DNA of 64,000 nt, taken from assembly GCA_964017155.1 (NCBI GenBank), contig OZ024862.1:32472191-32536190 (forward strand), read 5' to 3'. The notes under the pieces are model-generated. The model had not been told where the DNA came from, searched no databases, and saw nothing but the letters and a program-made list of their open reading frames with translations. The DNA is from Oasisia sp. SBJ-2009. Lineage: Eukaryota; Annelida; Polychaeta; Sabellida; Siboglinidae. Below are positions 54,153 to 64,000 of this stretch, piece by piece (the stretch's first letter is position 1; every line of letters begins with the position of its first letter). The translations under genes and the position numbers were made by a program.

Positions 54153-56237
54153 CGACGCGCTGCAGATCCTACCAGTAACGAGAACAGGGGGGAATATTTG
54201 TCGGCAGTAGCAAGTAATAGACCACCAATCCACCGGCCACGTCGTCGTTCGTTGCCGCTCTGCGATCGTCTACGTAGCGGCCGATGCGAACAGTACACGG
54301 CGATTGATCTGAGACGCAGGCGAACGGCCGCGAACGTCTGTGACTGAGACCGAGTCTGAGATGGACTCGTCTAGACTACAGTCTATACGCCCTCGTCTGC
54401 GGCGTGCCAGCGACGGTGGCGCGTGATGACCTTTCGTGTCGTCTGTCTCCTTCACCTACGCGCGCCAAATATGATCTCGCTTCCGTACAATCCAAATCGC
54501 TCTTTATTCGAGCACAGGCCATAGACAGTTCGACTTCGTCCATTACTAAATGGCATTACTCCATACAATAGGCCGCACTAGTAGTTACATTGACGCTATT
54601 TCCTCGTTGTTGTGACCTGTGTATCCAAGCAACGCGATTTTTAGTTGTAACAATGTCACTAAAACGCCAGCGCGTGAGCTACCGAGTTTTTTGAAAAACA
54701 AAAGGGGAAAAATACCACACGTCAATATAAACAAGTTTATTATCGATGTACATTAAGTGTACTTTGTACTGCAACACTAAAAAACGGGTAACAATAGTAA
54801 ATTATAATTTCAAAATATTTTAGAACTTTGCAAATTATTAGTCTGAAATTGAAGCACATCCTGTATTTTTCATTGCTCCTCTTTCTTGCACGTCCGCCAA
54901 CCAAAACAAATATCGCATGACAATAACATTATACTTTTTATAATCTACGCACATTTGGGATTATTATTAATTATTGTCACCATTATTACCCATAGTCCGA
55001 TATTCCTACTAGTATTCTGATTTTATTATTTTATACACTAATACGCCCAGGAATGTTTTGCTACGCGTCGATATTATTTCCGATAACACATGTGACGGCC
55101 GTAATTTGCGGTTTACAGCGGATGACATCGCGTCTGTGTCCTTTCGACATCACGCTAGAAAACGCGATCCACAGCCTCGCCAATTCTGCCATTAATCTCG
55201 ACGCGCGCCTGCGAATATTAATTCCGTCGTTGCCTCCTGTCAATGATCGTATCATCCTGCGCGTAGTCGGAAATTCATACGTCGTGTTTTCGAGCGTGTT
55301 TTTGCGTGCTCAGCGCAGTTCGTTGCCGGGCAGATGTAAATAACCGAGTAACGCTAGATGGAATTACGCCAGGTATTCGGGATGGTTGCGTCAATGCCGG
55401 TGAAATGGCCCGGTGTCGTTTTCTTCTGATTCCGCACGCACTGACGGACGTTTGATCGCGAAGCAAACAATCGATTTAGCGCTGCCAGGATCACGTTTAC
55501 AGTTAGGTTGTCAGGAAATGAAGATTTGTGGCCCGACTACTGGAAACAGACCCGACTAGATGTAAGTGCAACAACAGCGCTTACAGCGGGAAGAAACTGG
55601 GAGAGACTGTTGTGTACTTCAGCCCAACTGATGTCAATACGGCTGAATGTGTACAGCGGTGGAATCGTGTGTTTGTGTTAAATTACTTAATATGAGTTTA
55701 GAATGAGATGGAAACATTATGTAAAACAGACTAGGTTCGTTGTGGAGACAGGGAGACAGGGAGAGAGAGGGATACATTGATGGGAGCGGAAGAAGGCACG
55801 TGGTGGCGGGGAATGAATAGTATAGGAAAACGAGGTGTACCCCATCCGGGAAGAAATAACACTTTCATTATATTCCAAGTAGCCTCTAGAGGAACCAACG
55901 TCGCACAAAGGGAAACTGGTGTAACCCGATCCGGTGACGTCACCAGTTCGCTTCCTCTCTTAGCCGCACATATTGAGATAACGCTCAACAATAACAACAC
56001 GTGAGAGAATTGAGAGCAGGGCCCTGACTGAATCACCGCCCCGTGGAGGCCCTGAATGTCACATGCAAACAATGTTGCTGTGCAAACGGGCATTATTCGG
56101 TCGCAAAACAAAGCACGACCGAACCGTCTCACGACCGACCGTCGGGTCCAATTTCCTGCCCCACGCACGGACGCGTGACTGACCCGGAACCAAACTCGGC
56201 TTATCTAGTACACGAATACACGGGGGCTGAAGACATT

Positions 56238-56390
56238 CACGTGTGTGCGTGTGTGTGTGTGCGCGTGTGTGCGTGTGTGTGCGTGTGTGTGTGTGTGCGT
56301 CCGTGCGTGTGTGTGTGCTAGCGTGCGTATGTGTGTGCGTTCGTGCGTGTATGTTTGGGTGGATGTCTGCGTGCGTGCCCGTGTGTGCGC
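56238..56390. repeat. Degenerate GTGT / GTGC / CGTG repeat
   Basis: Imperfect GT-rich array with CGTG and CGTC units. Confidence 0.92.
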
Positions 56391-57515
56391 ATACACCTAT
56401 GCGCGCGTGTCAGACCTCTCCCGTGTTAACACTGTTCACGAGGCGGGTCTACACTTCACCACGCCGCCTGATGTGTTGCATTACCTTGTCTAAATCCTCG
56501 GTCGTAAACACAAGACCGTCGACGCGGTCTTCAAGTATCGCGTCAACTCGACTGTCCCCGCTAATGCACAACGCCGCACAAATCTATTTCGGGAAACACT
56601 AAACTAATCGCGTAATATACGCAGGCCTGCGTCGTCAGACCTCTTAAGTGTGCAACTTACAAAGTAAGGTTCGGGGGTCACCTGCGTGGATCGCATGGCT
56701 ACACTCGCCTTTCGAGCAGACACATGAAACACAACAATACAATGTCAGCACCTAGATATCACGATATGGAATCCAGGCCCCTTGCCTTGGTAACTGTAGA
56801 GTGTACACTTCATAACACTGACGTAGACGGTGGTGTCTCTGGTAAAACACGTACAAAGAATGAGGACCGGTTTTATACGTCTAACTTCACTGACACCCTG
56901 TTCTCTATGTTCAGAAAGCCCCAACTTCACACACGAAAATGTGTCTGTTCGTCAACTATTTCGGCAACACGCAGAGCATTCGGACGAACTGGCGACGAAT
57001 GTACGACGAGCCTACCTTAGTACAGCCGTGGTCGATTGTCATCCGCGACTTCACTGCCTGTCACTGTCACCGCCACGCGTCAACATTGCGCCTATATACG
57101 CCGATCCACGTGAGTGATCAAGCGTGACCGGTGGTGCGTGACCGACCGACTGACCTTCACACGTCGTTGCACACCGGACTTAGCGCGCCGACAACCGCGC
57201 TCTTAACCAATTGACGCACTTAGCCAATCAACGCACACTGTACTTCAGTCTAACTACACCACTCCTGCTGACGTTGGGAGTTCTTTGGCGGACGCGACGG
57301 AGAACAAACATCCGATTGTTTGCGCAGAGTTCCGCTCTAAAAGCCGTTATTGGCAACACGTGCGTCGCATCGCTAACAACAAACGAATTGTCTGCGCACG
57401 ACAGTCCCAGTGGTGTAAGATAAGTCACTTTACCACTGTATATTTGTTTTGTATTAGTTGGATGTATGACACAACACTGTGCGTAAGCATTGTGCCAGGC
57501 ATTAAATGTGTACCT

Positions 57516-57556
57516 TTATCTAATAGTTGACTACAATTTAGTCAACTATTAGATAA
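57516..57556. repeat. Perfect 17-bp inverted repeat
   Basis: Arm TTATCTAATAGTTGACT (57516-57532) and its exact reverse complement (57540-57556) surround the 7-base loop ACAATTT. Likely a mobile-element remnant or cruciform-prone site; no flanking target duplication was identified. Confidence 0.85.
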
Positions 57557-59817
57557 CTTCGCTGACAATATCTGACCAGAAAATATTTCATATACATTAT
57601 TTTAAATTGTGCTTCATAATTCCCATAAACCCCCAACAGTACACAGTTTTTAACAATTTCAATATCTATATACAACCTGCGAATAATATCAATAAACGAC
57701 TTTTTGTTTCGCAACTAACGAAACGCGACGAAACAACGGACACACGAAAAGCTTGATTTTGTAGGTGCCGCAACAGTTCGCAGAAAGTAAGTTATCTCGC
57801 GGCACGTTCATTTGACGTGAAGGCTCCGGATAAAGTCGTTATCACCGACCCGGGTCTCTCTCTCCCACGACGCCGTCAGAGGCAACAGACGCAACCAAAT
57901 TGGGTTTGTGGAGCAACGCGTGCAAATGTGGAAGGACTGACGACATCGATACGACGCGACTTGTCGGGAAGGTCGCGAAATGTGGACAAATAGTAGAGGT
58001 TTTAGTCATTCAGTGCACGTGAGTGACAACAGTTCAACGGTTGAGAGGTTTGGAGAGGTGTTCGGCGGTGAATAAATTACGGGAAGGATGGACTTTCAGC
58101 GGAGGAGAGGAGTGAAACGAAGGAGAGACGTTTATCTAAAGGGAGACGTCTTGTCAAGAAAAGGTTTTCGTAGATGAAAAGCGTTCACTACATACAGCAC
58201 AATCAATAAGAAATAATCGCCTCAAACAAAGAATAATAATAATTATGCTTACAAGTGAAGCCACTTTCGCGGCGGGTAGTAATGTTATCGATATTCAAGT
58301 CTGAGTGTTAAATTAAATTTGAAATGAATACGTGGCTTATAACATTGTTACAACTTTGCAACGAATTTGTCTAGACAGAATTCAGCGCTGTATACTTATG
58401 TAAGTAATCTAAACACGCAGAACGTTATAATGATCTTGTATTTACGATTGTTAAATTGTTTCATAGTAACCACCATAATATCCATTTGCAGGCGCGCAAC
58501 AAGTGGTTTAGAATAGATCCCGTTTTTGTTCGAAACAGGTTGCTTTGCCTGCATAATGTACTCAGCTGGCGTGTTACTACCGTAGATTCGACCAGCACTT
58601 GTGGACTTTGTCCTCGGCGAGTGTAAATTAACCCGCTATCTAACGTCGTGATCTATGCCAACGGGAACTACGCCGGCCCGTCACGACGAGCTTGATAATA
58701 ACAATTGTTATTGTCAAGATGCCAGTGGCATTCAACTAGGCCTATACCCTTGTATTGCCGCGACTGCGAGTGTACGTACGCGTATGTGCGTGTGTTCGTG
58801 CGGGCGTTGTTGTAGCGTCGTATACAAACAATTCCGTGAACGCTGAGCGGTTACGTGACCTGTACTATAGAAGATGGCTCCTTTCTGCACAGTCATACCG
58901 ACCCAACGGTCTGCGCCCGAGGGGGGTGCGGACTTTTGACCACTTCCTATAGTCGTGTAAACGTAAACGAACGCGTGAACGTAGTACAACAGCGTCACGT
59001 AGGCCAGAGCGCCAGCCCGCGACAGAACGTAACAGCTGGCCCTGTGCCCCTTGCGCTATTTGCGTAGTCTCACACACACGCACCGCCCGCGTTCAACGTG
59101 CGGGCGACCCGAGGTCAGAAAGCCAAGGCGGCTACGTGGCTATGGCTCCCCCAGTCAACACAGACCCCCGTGACAGAAACAGAGACCGTATGTACACGTA
59201 CTATAGCGAAGGGCGCGCGTTTACCTACTACTACTGCTACTATTGCGTGACGCGAGATCGACAGCCGGTCGGTATAGAACAGACATGTCATTTCATTTGC
59301 ATAGTTCGCGTTTACCTACTCGTCGTGAGCGTGAGGCGGGTTCGACAGCCGACCGGGGGTGAATCGATGTCGCCAGCTACGCCGACTGGGGCTGCTGCTG
59401 TCGAACGGCGATCCCGTAGCGGAGTCGACACTGGCCGGGGAGAAGCAGCGAGGGGAGCGCGGCCGGATTCGCGGCCACTTCCACCATGCGGCCGTCGCTT
59501 TCTGGTCTATTTACTTGAGGCGCAGCCGCCGCGGTACGCTCGCCGCCGCCACCACCGACGCAACCACCGCCACCGCCGCAGCGCCAGCGCCACCGCCGCG
59601 GCTGCTAGGTTTTGTTTCACTACGTCAGCGACAGCCGCGGTACTGCCACGCGGCGCCCGGTGAACGGCCGGTCACCGGGGACCCACCGGGACAGGCGGGA
59701 ACCCACGGGGGACAGTCGGGGACTTGGGAGGAACACGGACGGTCGACCAAAGCAGACATATTATAATTATATGTATAATGTGTATGGGTATATGTATGCT
59801 TATACACACATGATATA

Positions 59818-59819
59818 GT

Positions 59820-59892
<73 letters not shown>

Positions 59893-59895
59893 ATG

Positions 59896-59957
<62 letters not shown>

Positions 59958-60020
59958 CATATACACACATACACACGTACACGTGCGCACACACACACCC
60001 ACACACACCCACACCCACAC

Positions 60021-60110
<90 letters not shown>
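59818..60110. repeat. AT - GT - AT - CA compound microsatellite
   Basis: An AT run, GTGTGTGTGTATGTATA, a second AT run, then CACACACCCA-type units grading into pure CA, ending 10 bases before the GGAGGT array. Confidence 0.97.
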
Positions 60111-60113
<3 letters not shown>

Positions 60114-60119
60114 GATTGT

Positions 60120-60640
60120 GGAGGTTAAAGTGAAGGTGGAGATGGAAGTGAATGTGCAGGTGGATGTGGATGTGGATGTGGAGGTGGAGGTGGAGGTGGA
60201 GGTGGAGGTGGAGGTGGAGGTGGAGGTGGAGGTGGAGGTGGAGGTGGAGGTGGAGGTGGAGGTGGAAGTGGAAGTGAAGGTAGTGGTGGAGGTGGAGGTG
60301 GAGGTGGAGGTGGAGGTGGAGGTGGAGGTGGAGGTGGAGGTGGAGGTGGAGGTGGAGGTGGAGGTGGAGGTGGAGGTGGAGGTGGAGGTGGAGGTGGAGG
60401 TGGAGGTGGAGGTGGAGGTGGAGGTGAAGGTGGAAGTGGAAGTGAAGGTAGTGGTGGAGGTGGAGGTGGAGGTGGAGGTGGAGGTGGAGGTGGAGGTGGA
60501 GGTGGAGGTGGAGGTGGAGGTGGAGGTGGAGGTGGAGGTGAAGGTGAAGGTGAAGGTGAAGGTGAAGGTGAAGGTGAAGGTGAAGGTGAAGGTGAAGGTG
60601 AAGGTGAAGGTGGAAGTGAAGGTGGTGGCGGAGGTGCTGA
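60120..60640. repeat. GGAGGT hexanucleotide array
   Basis: About 85 tandem hexamers. They start with variant units (GTGAAG, GATGTG), then long runs of GGAGGT, then a run of AAGGTG units near 60540-60612. A distinctive segment GGAAGTGAAGGTAGTGGTGG occurs twice (near 60270 and 60439), showing an internal duplication of about 170 bases. All six frames lack stops for long stretches only because of the repetition; it is not a gene. Confidence 0.97.
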
Positions 60641-61303
60641 TAATGGTTGTGGTCCCATAACGTCAGGGACACAATTAAGAATATAAATATTTAAATGTGT
60701 ATGTATTTTTAAAAGAACGTCAATCCCGTGACATTGTGACCGTTACGTTCCACGCTAGACCACGAAATCACGTGACACCAATACATGAAGCGAACGCGTG
60801 AAAAACCTATTTTAAGCCTGCGAAATAATTTTGCTTTCAACTATTTGGAAATGTGAGTTTCCATACACGCTATAAGATTCATGTTGACGATGCACCTCCA
60901 TTATAATATGCCCAGCAAAAAGTCACCATTGCTTATGACTTTGCGATCGTTGCCCTCTCTGCAATCTTTCAAGACAAACGCAAGTGGCGGTGAGTGACAA
61001 TATAATAAAGGAACGCCTACACACACTGCATATTATAGTATACCTGGAATCAGATTGCAATGTGCATATCATACACATATAATGACGAGAATGTAGGAAG
61101 ACATCAATCAACAGGATGTATACAGAGCCTATTTAATTCGTGTGCTTGCTGTTATTCAGACATTTTATGAACGCTTGCAATGCAAACCTACACGCGTAAT
61201 CCGTGTGCTGACTACGATTTACACATTAACAACGTGAACATGCATTATCCCTGTGTCTGCCTGGCAGAGAACGAGACTTGACTTCGACATGTCGTCGGTT
61301 GCG

Positions 61304-61375
61304 CGTACGTAAACACCAATCACAGGGATCCGTCAGCCAGCGTACGTAATCACCAATCGATAGGATCCATCATCG
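61304..61375. repeat. About 36-40 bp tandem duplication
   Basis: GCGTACGTAA(A/T)CACCAATC and AGGATCC(G/A)TCA occur twice in order. Confidence 0.85.
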
Positions 61376-61682
61376 AGCGGCGCGACTCGCTGCCTCCTTC
61401 CGGCCAATCCGCTTACCGTTTGATGCAGGGACCGTTATCCAAGGGCATTGACTGGGATCGTGTCGAAATCGTTTTGCTCGTTTTTTTATAACCGCCTCCT
61501 ATTGTCTTCGTAACATGTGAAAACGAAATGTACTTCTGTACAAATCTTTATAGAATGAATTGAAAATAAACTTTTAAGTTTTTATCTCTTGTTTAATCTC
61601 TTCGTCTTCATTAAGGTTTAATTATTGACATTTCGATAAATTGCTAATTTTGTTGTTGGATCAGATGAGACTGGTCAACAAA

Positions 61683-61832
61683 GGTAGGCCTACGCTACAA
61701 CAGCGACATGCCAGTCACTAAAACAACGATACGTCCACCGCGTAGGTCAGCGCTACAACAACTACTCATCGGTTACGTAAGTCGGCGCTACAACAACGCG
61801 ATACGCCCAGCACGCAGATCGGCGCTACAACT
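61683..61832. repeat. Degenerate tandem repeat with GGCGCTACAACA core
   Basis: Four units share a core of the form GTAGGTC(A/G)GCGCTACAACA, two of them with CGATACG(T/C)CCA. Confidence 0.8.
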
Positions 61833-63981
61833 TGCCGACAACTTAAAAGGATCCGTTGACCCCGAATCAACGTTGTAAATCGTTTGAAACTTGGTTTATG
61901 TATTTGACACCGCCGACGCGACCCGGGTGAAACGACGTGAATTACGACACGTTGTTGTGGTCACGTATACGTGACACACACGAGTACAGAACAGCTGTAG
62001 ATTGGTTAAAACGAGTTCAGACGCCGTTGCAGAGGGAATAATACGCTGTATCACACCCTAAACATTTCACAGTATTTCCACTGAACTATTTTTGAACCCG
62101 GAAAAGTTACATAGGTTCTAGGGAGATTATGAAAATATACGTTGATGTGACCATTCGTGAGCAAATGACCACAATATAGCAATTCACACAATTACGCTTA
62201 TCTAGAAGCACATAATGCATATACCCGAGAGCAAACTGCATCTGTCAGGGAACGAATAACGCCTATCATGGAAGAAAAGACGTTTATGTTGGAGCAATGA
62301 CGTTTGTTTTCCTGGGGGGGGGGGGAGAGAATAATTTCTCTGGGGACAAGTGACGTATTAATGGGAGCAACATTACGTTCCCTCAACTAGCTCCATTCAG
62401 GAACTTGAGGTGAGATCAATGACGTGACGTTGACAGGTAATACAAGTCGAATTATGACGGGTTCATAGGAGCAGAAAAAAAGGTCAGTTGCCCCCTAGAA
62501 TTTCGCAGGGGCGGACATATAATTATGCCCCTAGATAATCTAAAGTAATAGCCCCCAATCCACCCCGCCCCCCAATCCGCCCCAATCCGCGCCAGGGGAC
62601 ACGGTGTGGTTCGCGTAACGTTTCGTGAACAGAAATAGAAACATCACATCTCATATAATATTTCACACATCAAATACAAACTTGGCATTTGATGCCAGAA
62701 GTCGTGTTTCCTTTAAAGGTCAAACGCGTATAACGAACGGAAAACGTCTAGTGTATGACGTTGGTTGCAGAAATACGCAGATATGGATTGCCAATGAAAA
62801 ATCCAATTCTCTATCTAGCTGTAGAATGCCAGTGTTTTCCCCGATGAGCGAGGTGGGTCATCTCGCTGTTTTTCCAAGCCACCTCGCAAAAACATATGCC
62901 GAAATTGCCACCTCATAATTTGTTCTTGCCATAAACATGTTAACACGCTGCCACAGCGTAGTTATGCATTTGTTTCCTCTTCATATTATACGTAATGGGG
63001 AATAGGTCAAACATCCCTCAGAATGCGGCGTTTTTAAGGTAGTTTTTTGCAAGGAATCTGCTCAGCTTGCGTTGTGCGTGAAAGGATCATGACCCTTTTA
63101 TTATAATGTTTATGTTCTAAAATAATAATTTCGAAACATAGAAATTAATTAGATTTTCACTATAAATCCTGTCTGAAATATTCATGCCATTTAATTGTTA
63201 TTCTGTAACCCATGATATGAGAGCGAATGTCAATAACCTCGACGTACTGCCATCAGACCTCGGTAACTGAAACGTTTCTTCAAGCTGTCAAAGGAAACCG
63301 GAAGCGGAGTGCGACGCACTATGAACCGATGCGAATTGCTTCGATTTTCTGTGAGTCGTGATGAGAGTGGGCTATTCGATCACGGCGCCGGAGTAAAAGC
63401 ATTGACAAATGCGTGTAGCACGCGTCAACTGCATATGGCAGGGGTCAAATCCGTGTGTGTCACTGTCACGTTTGAGACGCGTGTCGTGCGATATTAACGT
63501 GAGGTGCATGTGGTGTACCTCAGGCCTTGACAACAGCAGAAGATGCACGTTGTGAGACTGATTTGGAAGGCAGAAACTGTACACCCTGCGGAGAATTCAC
63601 CCGGGAATGACGTAAGCAAAGACCGCCGATAGACATAGTTTACCAACCGCCTTTTGAAGTTCACCAAAACATCCACAACAACATTCGTCTAGATGCCCAC
63701 ATGCGTTAAAAGGAATGCAGTAAAGAAGGAAGAGGAAAGCGCTGTCGATTGGGAGAATAAAAAAATGACACGCAGCTGCACGCAAGAAGTAGGCCACAGT
63801 AGACTTTATATTATAACGGGAACTGCGCGGGGAACAAACACGTTCCTACAGACCACGTTGTTTATTACCAAACATTCCGCTCTGTGTCCGAAGTCTGCAA
63901 ATTAGTAGGCGCGATGACGGGTGACCGCTACGTTGCAGCGGTCAGCCATGTCCAGTCGCAGCACGCCTCGGGTGAACTTAC

Positions 63982-64000
63982 CGTACCTTCGTCCGTCGAC
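63982..64000 (-). CDS. Possible partial exon at the window edge
   Basis: On the minus strand the window begins with an open 19-base stretch ending in a very strong donor (GGTACG/GTAAGT). If it ends in phase 1 (peptide VDGRRY plus G) it could join the acceptor at 53332, reading G/GC CTC in frame with BCOR exon 1, giving a protein without the ATG used here. It may equally belong to another gene or be a chance donor. Confidence 0.3.

Larger units (their letters stand above)
53342..63981. other. Region upstream of the BCOR start codon
   Basis: Either 5' UTR plus promoter and intergenic DNA, or one long intron to the exon at the right edge. It holds a TATA/initiator-like site (54100-54152), microsatellites (56238-56390, 59818-60110), the GGAGGT array (60120-60640), a perfect hairpin (57516-57556) and two short tandem arrays (61304-61375, 61683-61832). 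A GC-rich patch at about 59340-59700 is open on both strands, but no exon could be defined. Confidence 0.5.

Noticed and set aside
59340..59700. GC-rich stretch open in two plus-strand frames, with RLGLLLSNGDPVAESTLAG in one of them
   Set aside because: Protein-like locally, but I found no convincing acceptor and donor pair and no homology, and the minus strand is also largely open.
60120..60660. Long open frames encoding Val-Glu, His-Leu and poly-Pro across the GGAGGT array
   Set aside because: A six-base repeat without stops is open in most frames by construction. There is no unique coding sequence on either side.

Overview
This is a eukaryotic, most likely invertebrate metazoan, nuclear window. 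Genes are split by canonical GT-AG introns up to about 15 kb long. CpG is not visibly depleted. AT, CA/GT and GTGC microsatellites are very abundant, and there are tRNA-headed SINE fragments. I cannot fix the phylum from sequence alone; a marine lophotrochozoan or invertebrate deuterostome would fit.

The main content is one minus-strand gene covering most of the window (about 10,140 to 53,341). It is a homologue of the vertebrate BCL6 corepressor pair BCOR/BCORL1. I reconstructed twelve coding exons by following splice sites and codon phase. All phases agree, and the summed coding length (6,126 nt, about 2,041 residues) is an exact multiple of three. From N- to C-terminus the exons are: a 3.15-kb exon with two PxDLS-type CtBP-binding motifs, a SUMO-interaction-like motif and a Q/H tract; two very small exons (49 and 90 nt) of basic sequence; three exons of charged linker; three exons with the BCOR-type ankyrin repeats; an 81-nt and a 139-nt linker exon; and a terminal exon with the PUFD (PCGF1-binding) domain. 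The terminal exon then continues for about 355 residues beyond PUFD, where vertebrate BCOR ends almost at once. A poly(A) signal follows about 75 nt after the stop.

At the left edge two plus-strand exons (623-742 and 1566-1659) join in phase and form the 3' end of a second gene I could not identify, convergent with BCOR. Between the two genes lie about 8 kb without recognisable genes, holding SINE fragments and degenerate repeats.

Right of 53,341 a TATA/initiator-like arrangement lies about 0.8 kb upstream of the presumed start codon. The last 19 bases of the window end in a strong minus-strand donor site and may be an upstream exon of BCOR or of another gene. That flank otherwise holds microsatellites, including a 520-bp GGAGGT hexanucleotide array. 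If the family assignment holds, the protein would be the PCGF1-binding corepressor subunit of the variant Polycomb complex PRC1.1. No prokaryotic or viral system, CRISPR array, rRNA gene or free-standing tRNA gene was seen.
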